DNA of 64,000 nucleotides from Labyrinthula sp. Ha (Eukaryota; Sar; Bigyra; Labyrinthulida; Labyrinthulaceae), in NCBI GenBank assembly GCA_015227615.1, contig JAALGZ010000003.1:248001-312000 (forward strand), given 5' to 3'. The notes under the pieces were generated by a model. That model was given only the letters and a program-made list of their open reading frames with translations, searched no databases and had not been told where the DNA came from. Both the position numbers and the translations under genes were made by a program. Below, one piece after another: positions 36,847 to 48,249 of this stretch. Within the stretch, counting starts at the first letter, position 1; the number at the start of each line of letters is the position of its first letter.

Positions 36847-38295
36847 ATGGAAAAGGTCTTAACTCCACAAACAATAAATAAGGATGTTCTCTCGATGCAG
36901 TACGCCGTAAAAGGTTTAGTTCCTACAACAGCAGCTAAAATAGCTGCACAACTACCTTCTCCAAAATATGGATTCGAGGAAATTCTCTCTTTAAATATTG
37001 GGAATCCACAGAGCGTTGGTCAGAAGCCAATCACCTACTTTCGAGATGTCCTTGCACTAGTAAACGCACCACATCTGCTTCAAAATAAAGCTTCTCTCTC
37101 AACAGTATTCAAACCTGATGTCATCTCTAGAGCAGAAGAAATTTTGAGTACGCTTCCAAATGGAACAGGAGCATATTCTAACTCCCAAGGAGTATTAGAA
37201 TTTAGAAAAACTGTTGCGAAATTTATCGAGCACAGAGATGGTCATCCGGCGGATCCTTCAAAGATCTTTATTACTAATGGAGCAACGACTGCGATCAACA
37301 TAGTGCTTCAAATACTCATTCAAAAACCAAGTGATGGAATTCTTATTCCTATTCCACAGTATCCAATATATTCTGCTTTGATTGAGTTACTTGGAGCAAC
37401 TCAGTTAACATACTATTTGCAAGAACAAAAGGCTTGGGGAGTTAGTTTGGATGATGTAAAGAGAAGTGTTGAAGAAGCTAAAGCAAAAGGAGTTAAACCA
37501 AAAGCAATGGTTATTATAAACCCGGGAAATCCAACAGGTTCAGTTTTAGAATATGATCAAATCAAGTCCTTAGTAAAATACTGCTATGAAGAGAGAATGG
37601 TTTTATTGGCAGATGAAGTATATCAAGTTAACATCTATTCTGAAAAGAAGAAGTTTTACTCTGTAAAGAAAGTAGTTCGAGACATGTGTGTTGAAGATCC
37701 AAAATACGAATCTTTTGAGTTTGTCAGTTTTCACAGTACGAGTAAAGGGATATTAGGAGAATGTGGAAGAAGAGGTGGATATATGGAAGTTTGTGGGTTT
37801 GATGAAGATGTGTTTAGTCAAATGGTTAAACTTGCTTCTTCTGCAATCTGTTCTTCTTTAGATGGACAACTTATGACAAGTTTAATGGTTACTCCACCAG
37901 AACCTGGTGATGAAAGTTATCCATTATATCACTCAGAGACAGAAGGAATATTTCAATCTTTAAAGAGAAAGAGTGAAGTTCTTTATGGAACTTTGAATAC
38001 TATTCCTGGAATTGAATGCCAAAAACTTCAAGGCTCTATGTTTGCTTTTCCAAAGATTGACTTTAGTAAAAGTGCAATTAAGGCTGCGGAAGCTGTTGGT
38101 CATAAGGTTGATACTTTTTATTGTTTGTCACTGTTAAACAAAACTGGAATATGTTGTGTTCCTGGTTCTGGATTTGGTCAAGAAGAAGGTACTTATCATA
38201 TTCGTATGACTTTTTTACCACCAGAAGAGAAGTTGATTAAGGCAATGAAAGCATTTGAAGAGCATCATCTTGAATTTATGCGTACTTACCAATAG
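36847..38295 (+). CDS. alanine aminotransferase, copy 1
   Basis: This 482-aa PLP-dependent enzyme of fold type I interconverts alanine and 2-oxoglutarate with pyruvate and glutamate. Alanine-aminotransferase markers: LNIGNPQSVGQKPITYFRDV near the N-terminus, TNGATTAIN (cofactor phosphate region), INPGNPTGSVL, LADEVYQ, and the cofactor Lys (about residue 300) in FHSTSKGILGECGRRGGY. No N-terminal targeting peptide is visible, so it is probably cytosolic. I chose ATG 36847 because it aligns with the second methionine of copy 2 (44200) and nothing upstream in frame is an ATG. A near-identical paralogue starts 7.3 kb downstream on the same strand. It is the only gene in its neighbourhood without a convergent partner. 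Confidence 0.95.
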   Translation: MEKVLTPQTINKDVLSMQYAVKGLVPTTAAKIAAQLPSPKYGFEEILSLNIGNPQSVGQKPITYFRDVLALVNAPHLLQNKASLSTVFKPDVISRAEEILSTLPNGTGAYSNSQGVLEFRKTVAKFIEHRDGHPADPSKIFITNGATTAINIVLQILIQKPSDGILIPIPQYPIYSALIELLGATQLTYYLQEQKAWGVSLDDVKRSVEEAKAKGVKPKAMVIINPGNPTGSVLEYDQIKSLVKYCYEERMVLLADEVYQVNIYSEKKKFYSVKKVVRDMCVEDPKYESFEFVSFHSTSKGILGECGRRGGYMEVCGFDEDVFSQMVKLASSAICSSLDGQLMTSLMVTPPEPGDESYPLYHSETEGIFQSLKRKSEVLYGTLNTIPGIECQKLQGSMFAFPKIDFSKSAIKAAEAVGHKVDTFYCLSLLNKTGICCVPGSGFGQEEGTYHIRMTFLPPEEKLIKAMKAFEEHHLEFMRTYQ

Positions 38296-41200
38296 TTTAA
38301 TTTGCCCTGAGCATAGGATTTTTTGTAGGTTTACCTTAAAGTAGGACTGGAAATACTTTGTTACTTTAATTGTGTTCTTCTTACAAGGGAAACTGTAATA
38401 AAAAAATAACACAATAATAACCATTGGTTTCTTTCATTGCATTACTTTCACTTCTGTCTATGCGAAAGAGAAGCTGGTGCACCAAACTTTGACCCTTGAT
38501 GATTTTTATTTATAGTAGAAAAAACTGTAAATTTGGTTTTTGTCATGAGAAGCCGCCATCTGTTCCTTTTCAGGTATGTGGTTTATAAATCAGGTTAGTA
38601 AACAAGAAAAAATAAAGAAGAAAAGTAATTTTTCTTGTAGCATGAAAAGATACAGATTTACTACTTCAAACTTTTAATAGATATAGAGCTATTAATATCA
38701 TTTTGATTTTTGTGGGTTAGTTGTACATGTAGGGAAACGAGCAAGTTGAGAGTAGTATAAATAAGTGTCTTGAATGGTGTCTTGTTCTATGCAGAAGGAT
38801 ATGGTAGAATGAATAATTAGCAATAGTTCTAATTGAACCTGCAAAATTAGCATAATGGGTAAGTAATTATGTACTAACAAACTCAGTTAAAATTTTTCAG
38901 AAACAATTAGGTTTTCATTTATACAAAAACACTATTAAATCAAAACATTGAAATGCATAGTAATCTAGTCAAAGTGAATGGCTAACGAGGTAAGAACTCA
39001 ATAATGCAGAGTTGAATTTAGTCACGCTACCGTTACCAAGTCATCATTGCGGTTATCACATAAACTTTAAGTTACTTATCCATTTTATTACAATAACTTT
39101 GAGTAGCACTAGCAAGAAATTATCTTATCTTGATTGAAGCGACGGAAAACGCAACCCTAAATTTTGAAATTAATGAAGAGGCAGAAAAGTGGTATTTTTT
39201 GAAAAATAACTACTTGGTTTCCATTTTTCTTGTTTTTCATAATAAACCAAGTTTTGTAATCAGCCGAAGTGTTTAAGCATTAAAAGCGGGAGAACAGTAC
39301 AGACCCTTAGCAAGTATTTCACAACAATTAGAGCCTTACACGACTCCCTTAAAGTTCAATAGGATATAACAGTACTAACTACATTACGGAGTAAGGTCTG
39401 AGGTGAGTATCTCACTTCGTGTAATGAAGTTGAAGTGGTATACCTGCATGGGGGTAGAGAAGAGAGTAAAGAAAATTTGTAAATGTAGAAGAATATAACT
39501 GTTACTCCATTAATAGATGGTGTATTTTTCTCAGTGGTCTTTCCAGTGCATATTAGCTGCATAGACATTTTATAAATGCTCCAAAATCAAAGTTACTGTT
39601 AGAGCGAGGATCAAACCAAACTGTATCCATAAACATACCGCGCTTCAAACTAATTCTAACAGGATCCTTGCCAAGCTCCTCTTAGTTCGGATGAGAATCA
39701 TTTGGACAGATCTAATGTTTTTCCATTAGATAGTTCCGTTCCTTTTCTGGGTGAATGGTATCAATAATTACTCTATTTGGCCCACAAGGGAAGCAATAAT
39801 TTAGAAACAAAATGTTATGATTCAAGCTAAATAGCTCAGTGTACCGATTATGCGCCAGATGTAAACTTATAGACTATAGTTGAGCTTTGTTTATAAATAA
39901 TTTCTCGCTCCAATTAGCCCATGCTAACAGAACATACGGACGCATTTTGAACCAAATACGGTAACTAAATGGTTTTAACTTATATTGAATAATCATGTTT
40001 ACCAACCAGATTCAATAGAAAAGACGAGCATAATTTCTGAGTTGATCGAAATATTTTCAGCAACTAAGTAGGTTCTACTTGATGAAATGCCTAAACATTC
40101 TTACCAAGAACTATCTGTTTTGAGATGAACTTCATAGGTATATTATTTGTGTAGAAGGAATATTCACTCAAAAAGTATTAAAATTGAACTAATTACGGCA
40201 TTGAGAGGAGACTATCGGTAAATAGTTTAGTATGTTTATAGCATATCAGTTTGATATATGCAGATAGTAGTTTCACCCTAGCTGTTTTGCTTTAAAGTTC
40301 GCTTAAATATTTTCTTAAATTTCTCTTATTGTCAGAATGGTGTTTCTAAATGATAGGTCATCCTTTTGCAGCCATTGAATACTTTAAGTTCCAATTTTTT
40401 CGGAAATTATTTAGTTTAACATATGTATACATCTCTTAAGCTAAAGAAAAAATAAGATGTATGAATTGACTCCAGGATACAAGGGATGTACAGTTATTCT
40501 TTTCAATATTTGCTTATCAATTTTCTTATTAGTAACTATTCTTATTTTCCAACTTATCTATATGGATCATTGATAATTATTTATTGTTAAAAATAGATTG
40601 AACCAAATGGTTCAGGAGTAAATCAGATAAATATTTTCTATATCAATTTTGTACTCTATAGAAAACTTTGTAATTTAAATCAGATTACTCGGAACAAAAA
40701 CTCCCATGAGATATAGATCATTCTATGCAGACTCACATGCGGCTCAAAGTTAAAATAATAAGGTTTTGCCAAGTTGATTCAGGGAAATGCGCATTAATTT
40801 CATTGATGGTCTTTGACAACGAAAACAAAACGATACTCTGTAAATAAAAAAAAACCTCATATTTCTAATTGATGATCACAATCAAAAAACAAATCTGCTT
40901 ACTATTGAAACTTTTCAGCGATGTGTATGACTACAGGGCATTTACTTTTCTTAAACCCAGGTATGAAATCTTGGTTTCATGTATGGCATGAGAAATTTTG
41001 GTACTATAGAGCTTGTTGAAAATACATTGGTAGATTATTATCTAGTCAGGTGCATTGAAATACTCCCAGTATATTAGTATGGAATTGTTGACAGACGTGT
41101 AAAGATAATTCATTTTTCCAATTAATTCTGAATTTAAGTTTATTTGATTAACTCTACTTTATCTTTACTTCATTATCTTAGATTAAAAACTATAGCCTTA

Positions 41201-44169
41201 TGGTTTCTGTCCTTTCTAGCCCCATTTATATTTCCCTAAATGACAATAACATTTAGAATGATCCCGTTCTTGTTAAATGATACACAGTGATTGAACGATG
41301 AAATCTTTTTTAAATTTCCAAAGTATTATGAATATTCCCTAAACCGTTTATTTTGGTGGATCTTACTCAGTTTTCTATATTCTAGCTTAAGTTTGAATGC
41401 AAACACTATAAACAAATACCGACCAAATATTTCTAGCAACGTGTCACTCTCAGAGGAATTACTCTAACTGGTTCTTAAAAAACATGGATGGAATAAACAT
41501 TCTGTTATTTTCCTGTTGGGTAATTGTTAAGAAAGACAACTTTCCCTCTAACACTTAACATATCGATTATTTCTTAAAGTGGTACTGCACCTTGCACAAA
41601 TAGTGAAAACAGTGATTTCATTAGCATGATGGAAATTTCCCGAATTTTAAATTGAGTAACAATATGTTTCGGCTGTCTTAAAACTGAACATGATATTAGT
41701 TTCATGAGAGCATAAGCACGTAACAGTCACGGCTAAATGACCTTTATCGCTCTGAAAATGATGAAGACTTCAAGCTACTGCAAAAAAAATCTCAAAAGTC
41801 AGACGATAATTAGGCGGTGAACTCATCTCATTTGGTTACTCTGCTCAATAGTTTCGCTATAAACCACCGGACTAATCATTTAATTTTGGATGTAATTTCT
41901 AGCTCTTGAGACATAAAATAAGGATTATAGAGCAGAAACTTAAAAAATTTAGTGACTCCAAAAGCATAGTGATAGTAATTAGCATGTTTAACACAGAGAG
42001 TAATATCTCGCCGAATCACTCTTCAATCGTAGACATTTTCGTGTTTTAGCTTCCATATTGTTCTTTTATACACATTGTTGATTGAAAATATAATGTTAAA
42101 TTACCAAATTCCAGTTTAGCAGGCCAACATTCTTAAGTTATAAGTAAAATATTCTCGCAATCGTTTAGTCAATAGTTACTAGTATGCATTGATCAACTGC
42201 TTAGCAATTTTATGGGAGCAGCTATGTTCTGCAACTTTAAGGTGTTCAAAGTTTAGGAAAGGGTAGAAATAGATTTTAGCAGATTGATATGTCCTATTAG
42301 AGAGAATTCCCTAAGATAATTTGAGAATAAGTGTTACATTCCGCCATTAATTTATTCTCATATTCCGGTAAACTTTGTAAGCCTCAGAGCGGGTTGAAAA
42401 TAATACTATGGGTACTCGGTAATGTATTAAGGTAGAATACCAGTTCATTATTACAAAATATTAATCCCAACACAGAATAAGACATTATAGACCATTCGAA
42501 GAAGTGAAATGCTTGGAGTAAACAGATTTGATTTATCCTCTTATTGTCTGTGCCCTTTATTTAAAAAAGCGTTTGTGTATTGTGAGAAAAATATGTCTAT
42601 AACTATGTTTTTCTGCGATGAATCTGTAAAGTTAGCTCAAGATTGAAAGCTATATTCTGTCTGTATATCCACAGATGGTTTATGTACGTTATAGTTAAAA
42701 GTTAAGTATTTTCAATTACGGGTATTGGGGTTACATTGCAATTTTTCCCTTTTCAAATGAAAAAACACTTTTAAAACCTCATCAGTAATTATTTACAACA
42801 AAGTCATCTTGAACTGTAGACCAGTCAACCACTGATTATAATTGCTCTCTCAAATAAAACTTAATTGACTGGGGTAATATTGAGAGTTTCTTTTCATGAT
42901 CGAGAATTGTTACTTGTATCTGAGGCGTCGTAAAATACATGGAATATTGAGATAGACAAAACGTACTATAACAAGGATAGATTTAGGTACCTTACATACC
43001 TCTGATTTTAATTCAACATTTCTTACATGTTGTTGTAAAACCATTTGTGCCGTTTGAATGATTCAAAACATTGACCTCAAAAGTTTTTCAGTGTGAAACT
43101 TGTTGCTTTTTAATTATGGATGAGACGTAGCTTAAACTTAAAATTTTTCTTTCTAGCCATAAGGGAAAGTGCACTTTTCTACATAATGTGCCGCTCAACA
43201 TGATGTACAGTCTTCTACTACATAATTTCAAATCTTGGAAACAGAAGTTGCTTCAACTTTAAAAAGATTCACCTTCGTTGATTAAATCGCTATTTTATAT
43301 ATGTAGGGGTTACTTTCTTCGCAGATTCAATTATCCAGGAGGAAAGTTTTTCAAATTATATGTAGAACAAGAGCTCTATACATATCCTTTGCCTTCAATT
43401 AAAACAATTTTATCTAGTTTAAACCTCTAGGAATATTCTCTTGAGAACATATCAATGTGAATAGAAAAGAATTAGATATGGTCATATCATTCATACTTGT
43501 GCAATTCCCCCTTGAAAAGATATTTAAACTAAGGTATATTATCATCTACAGTACATCTGTGTACAGTAATATGAATTGAAAAGACTGATAGATAGCTAGT
43601 TATATTATTAATTGCGCATAGGGAAGCTTTATTTATAATGCACATGTTGGAAAATGTTTTTATGAATGTTAACAATAGAAATGTCAGAATAGGAGTCTAA
43701 CCATGTCATTACATACAGTAAAAGATGCAAGAATTATGCAAATTAACAGGAACACGGCAACATGTACAGAGTAATAACATTTGTCTCCAAGGTTTCCATC
43801 TCTGAATTTATTAAGAGCTTAGATCCCCTTTAGTTCTTGTGTTTTTATTTCAATGTTCATTGCGACGAAATAATCGCATTTCAACCGCAGACACAGCCTG
43901 ATTAATAACTTTGTAAATGTTTAAGTGGTTCAATAAACCTATACAAAATAAATCAAGGCTGTTAGTTCAATAACCTCTGCTTAAACATGAATACATAAAA
44001 TATATATCACCAAACCATTATATATTTGGTCTTTTGTTTTATCGAACAAATGTATACCTTATTAATAATTAACCATTTACCTACGCTATAAAAAATAACC
44101 CAAACTACGTAATTGGCCAAATAGCCCAATTAAGAATCTTCTCCACATTTTAGAAATCGCTATTCCCTA
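38296..44169. other. gene-free spacer between the aminotransferase copies (about 5.9 kb)
   Basis: No recognisable gene, RNA or bounded repeat. It also shows no obvious flanking similarity extending the duplication beyond the coding regions. Promoter elements of copy 2 presumably lie at the right end. Confidence 0.4.
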
Positions 44170-45648
44170 ATGACGCAAGATAGCAAACAAGAAAAAAATA
44201 TGAAGAAAGTCCTGACACCACAAACTATTAATAAACATGTATTATCCATGCAGTATGCCGTAAGAGGTTTAGTTCCCACAACAGCCTCTAAAATATCTGC
44301 ACAACTACCTTCTCCAAAGTATTCTTTTGAGGAAATCCTATTCTTAAATATTGGGAATCCACAGAGCGTTGGTCAGAAGCCAATCACCTATTTTCGCGAC
44401 ATCCTTGCTCTAGTAAACGCACCACATTTGCTTCAAAACAAAGCGTTTCTATCACCAGTATTCAAACCGGATGTTATCTCTAGAGCTGAGGAAATTTTGA
44501 GCACGCTTCCAAATGGAACAGGAGCATATTCTGATTCACAGGGAGTATTGGAGTTTAGGAAAACTATTGCAAAATTTATCGAGCATAGAGATGGTCATCC
44601 GTCGGATCCTTCAAAGATCTTTATTACGAATGGAGCTTCGACTGCTATTAACCTAGTTTTACAGATTCTAATTCAAAATCCAAGTGATGGAATTCTTATT
44701 CCTATTCCACAATATCCAATATATTCTGCATTAATTGAGTTACTTGGCGCAACTCAGTTAACTTATAATCTTCAGGAGCAAAGTTCTTGGGGAGTTAGTT
44801 TGGATGATGTAAAGAAGAATGTTGAAGAAGCTAAAGCAAAGGGAGTTAAACCAAAAGCAATGGTTATTATTAACCCAGGAAATCCAACAGGTTCAGTTTT
44901 AGAATATGATCAAATCAAGTCCTTAGTAAAATACTGCTATGAAGAGGAAATGATTTTATTGGCAGATGAAGTATATCAAGTAAATATCTATTCTGAAGAG
45001 CAGAAGTTTCACTCTGTAAAGAAAGTAGTTCGAGACATGTGTGTTGAAGATCCAAAATACGAATCTTTTGAGTTTGTTAGTTTTCACAGTACGAGTAAAG
45101 GGATATTAGGAGAATGTGGAAGAAGAGGTGGATATATGGAAGTTTGTGGGTTTGATGAAGATGTGTTTAGTCAAATGGTTAAACTTGCTTCCTCCGGGTT
45201 GTGTTCTTCTTTAGATGGACAGCTTATGACGAACTTGATGGTTTCTCCACCTCAACCTGGTGATGAAAGTTATCCATTATATCACTCAGAAACCGAAGGA
45301 ATATTTCAATCTTTAAAGAGAAAGAGTGAGTTGCTCTACGAAAGCTTAAACAGTATTCCTGGAATCGAATGTCAAAAGCTTCAAGGAGCTATGTATGCCT
45401 TTCCAAAGATAGATTTTAAAGAAAAGGCTATTCAAGCTGCTGAAGCTGTTGGTCAGAAGGTTGATACTTTTTATTGCTTGTCACTGTTAAACAAAACTGG
45501 AATATGTTGTGTACCAGGTTCTGGGTTCGGACAAGAGGAAGGCACGTATCACATTCGTATGACGTTCTTACCAGAAGAGGAGAAACTGATCAAGGCAATG
45601 AAAGCATTTGAAGAGCATCATCTTGAGTTTATGCGTACATACGAATAG
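44170..45648 (+). CDS. alanine aminotransferase, copy 2
   Basis: This is the paralogue of the gene at 36847, with the same cofactor Lys context (FHSTSKGILGECGRRGGY, Lys at about residue 310 from the first ATG) and the same motif order. It has 492 aa if the first ATG (44170) is used. The second ATG at 44200 corresponds to the start of copy 1, so a ten-residue polar N-terminal extension (MTQDSKQEKN) is the main difference in length. Substitutions are conservative and scattered, but 45011-45191 differs from copy 1 by a single base, unlike flanking parts, suggesting gene conversion. The stop codon is only 20 bp from that of the convergent RS-rich gene. Confidence 0.95.
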   Translation: MTQDSKQEKNMKKVLTPQTINKHVLSMQYAVRGLVPTTASKISAQLPSPKYSFEEILFLNIGNPQSVGQKPITYFRDILALVNAPHLLQNKAFLSPVFKPDVISRAEEILSTLPNGTGAYSDSQGVLEFRKTIAKFIEHRDGHPSDPSKIFITNGASTAINLVLQILIQNPSDGILIPIPQYPIYSALIELLGATQLTYNLQEQSSWGVSLDDVKKNVEEAKAKGVKPKAMVIINPGNPTGSVLEYDQIKSLVKYCYEEEMILLADEVYQVNIYSEEQKFHSVKKVVRDMCVEDPKYESFEFVSFHSTSKGILGECGRRGGYMEVCGFDEDVFSQMVKLASSGLCSSLDGQLMTNLMVSPPQPGDESYPLYHSETEGIFQSLKRKSELLYESLNSIPGIECQKLQGAMYAFPKIDFKEKAIQAAEAVGQKVDTFYCLSLLNKTGICCVPGSGFGQEEGTYHIRMTFLPEEEKLIKAMKAFEEHHLEFMRTYE

Positions 45649-45668
45649 TTCAACAGTCCGAGTAATCT

Positions 45669-47512
45669 CTATTTTCTTCTTAACTCCCTCAAGGACCTTG
45701 ACTTCGATCTAGGTCGTCCTGACCTACTGGCTCTAGGTCTTGTTCTACTTCGAGATCTCTCTCTACTTTCGGTGTCAGTAGGTTGTTCCGTATCACTAGC
45801 TTCTCTGAGAGATCTCAATGACTTAGTCTTGCTACTTCTTGCTCTTGTTCTCTCTCTTCGTTTATCTTGCTTCTTCCGTTCCAAGAGTTTTTTCTTCTTT
45901 TCTATATATCTACGAAGTTTCTCCTCTTCAGCATCACGCGATTTCGACATTTCCCTTCTTCTTGTAGTTTCCCTACTCTTAGACCTGAGTCTGCCCTTTG
46001 CCTTCTCCTCTGCTTTCTTCTTTTCTTTTTTAGCAATAGTTCTTTCCAGACTCCTTCCACGGGTTCTCACTCTCTCGCTCAGTACATCTAATAGTCTCTT
46101 CGCACTTGAAGATGGTTCTCTATCATCTCGAAAGCCTTTACTTGCTCTACTTGTTCCTCGGCCTCCATCCCCATATGCAATTTTCTGGAAAGCTTTAACT
46201 CGTTTCCTTTCTTTTTCAAGTTGCTGGCGAAGTTGCTCTTCTTTCTGCATATTCTTCAATTTTTCTTCTTCCTTGTGCAATTTCAGAATCATTTCTTTTT
46301 CCTTTTGGCGCTGAATCTTGTCTTCCAATTTTTGTCTATCTTCCTCCAATTTTTGCTTCTCACGTTGCAATTGTTTTAACAATTTTATTTGTCTCTTACG
46401 CTCTATAGTTTCAAGCTTAGATTTTTCATTTCTTCCTTTTACCGTGCGCTTTAATGCAGCCTCATCTTTGGCACGCTCATTCCGATCTTCTCTTTTTTGT
46501 CTCTCTTCTTTAATTTCTCGTAAAATTTTAGCTTCATCAGAGTCAAGGGAATCATAACTATCATGTCTCTTTCGGGTGTCTCGCTTCTTTTCCTTTGTTG
46601 TGTATACTGATGTAGTTGAAGAAGAGCTACTGATAGCTCGCCGTCTTCTGTTTTGTCTAGAGCGCCTTTGTTTCCTTGAATCCTCATGGAAATAGCTTTC
46701 TTCATCCTCCGACCTCAATGCCATTTCGGCAGATCCACCTTCCGAGTCAGAATCTGGATTAAAAAACTCTGAAACTGCTTTTACCACATTTGTCAAAGCT
46801 CCACTACTTTTCCCTTCCTTAACTCTATCTTTTGCTCCTCTACTTTTACTTCTAATCGAGTATAAATCGTCTCTTTCACCTTTTCTTTTTGAATGGTTTA
46901 TTTTATTTCTTCTTTTTTCTTCTTTAACGTATAAGTCGTAAACATTTCTTGAGCTGGGTTTTTCTTTTTCTCCGTTAGCTCTTCCGGACAAAACTTTTCT
47001 AGATCTTGATCTAGAATTATTTCTTCGTTTTGATCGAGACCTATGTTCAGGAGCAAAACTTTTAGATCGGCCTCTGTCTGGACTCCTTTCGGGCCTTCTT
47101 GATCGAGATCTGTATTCTCGGTCGTTCCTCCGTCTAAGTTCTTCATCCGGAACAGTGAGTTCTTTTCTTACATAATTTGGTCTACTTGAGCGATATGAGT
47201 CATAATAATAAGCTTCAGGTTTCTGAATATAACCAGCTGCTCTGCTTCTATTTCTTTGTTGTCTTGAGCGACTTCTTGATCTTCTGGGAGAAGGAGACCT
47301 CGTTCTATATCTATAGTTCTTAGATGGTTCCATATTATATCTTATACTTCTCTCTCTAAGACGATCAAGATCACGAGACCTTGAGCGAGCGTCTCTTATC
47401 GCTCTATATCTTTCCTTCTTTTTTGCTTTTCTGTCGTCGCTTGCCCTGTACTCACTCCTACAAAGTAAATTGAGGTAGGTGCTACATACCGAGGAGAAAA
47501 TGCATGGTTCAT
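45669..47512 (-). CDS. RS-rich coiled-coil protein, probable splicing factor, two exons
   Basis: Exon 1 is 47490-47512 and exon 2 is 45669-47457, joined over a 32-nt GT-AG intron (47458-47489) just after codon 7. The mature frame is 603 aa, beginning MNHAFSPRSEYRASDD. Residues about 40-170 are rich in RS/SR dipeptides (RTRSPSPRRSRSRS). There follow acidic and Ser stretches (DSDSEGG; SSSSSTTS), a long charged coiled coil (about 320-440, Glu/Lys/Gln-rich), and a second Arg/Ser tail. I see no RNA-recognition motif, zinc finger or helicase. RS domains mark nuclear-speckle and spliceosome-associated proteins and are phosphorylated by SR kinases, so a role in pre-mRNA processing is inferred, not shown. 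The long plus-strand open frame at 45772-46314 is a compositional shadow of this gene. An ATG at 47333 would give a 554-aa form without the intron; continuity of RS-like coding upstream of it argues for the spliced start. Confidence 0.85.
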
Positions 47513-48048
47513 GGAATCAGAACCAATAACATAGTTTCGAGTGCGCATTTGGGTCTCTTTAGTTTGTATTTAGATATTATTGCTTGCGTCTTGTTTCTTC
47601 TTTTGTGTTTTGCCTTGTTTGAATTTCTGTAGTTCCCAATTGCACTAGCCGGATTGCCACGTCATCAACCTTAAGTAAAAGAAATAAACAACAGCAACTT
47701 TGTAATCGAGTCATCCGAAGCCCTCTTTCAATATGGTTTAAAGCCCTAAATCAAAATCAATAGCTTATTTACTGGAAGTTTTACTTTAACCAAATTAAAA
47801 ACTAATATTTTCTTTTTAGCTCAGATTTCACACCCGTACTGAGAAACAAGAAAGACAAATGAGAAGTACCAATTTATTGAAACTGGAGCACTGATGTTTT
47901 TCTAGAATCTTGGTTTGAGAGAAGTGTTCAGCACCATCTCAAAAAATATCTACACTAGGGCTACTGCGCAATAGTAAAGAATGATAATAAATATTGGAGC
48001 TATAAGATTGTTTCTTGTTTTCTTAATGCTGAACGGAGTTGAACTTCT
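47513..48048. other. intergenic region between the RS-rich gene and the LTR element
   Basis: This presumably contains the RS-rich gene promoter. The LTR element inserted about 540 bp upstream of the start codon, in the same transcriptional orientation. No other feature is seen. Confidence 0.45.
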
Positions 48049-48052
48049 GGAG

Positions 48053-48234
48053 TATTCGGTTTTTTTGCAGTCTTGTAGTAACGTTGTAATGACTAGGGCC
48101 CTTACTAAACTTGTACACTTGAGAAAATTCACTTAGGGAAAAACTTTTTATGATAGTTCCAAAATTAACGGTTAAAGTATAGCAAAACGATGTACATGTC
48201 CAAACTAGGCAACAGCTATTACAACTGCAGAACA
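48053..48234 (-). repeat. 3' LTR of the Ty3/gypsy element
   Basis: 182 bp, matching 54474-54656 with roughly 18 differences counting small gaps. In the sense orientation it begins TGTTCTGCAG. The 4-bp target duplication GGAG lies immediately outside. Confidence 0.9.
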
Positions 48235-48249
48235 TTGCCCCTTGACTAT

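Noticed and set aside
45772-46314. Long plus-strand open frame (180 aa, Ser/Leu/Phe-rich)
   Set aside because: Lies opposite the RS- and Lys/Glu-rich coding sequence and has the composition expected of its reverse complement.
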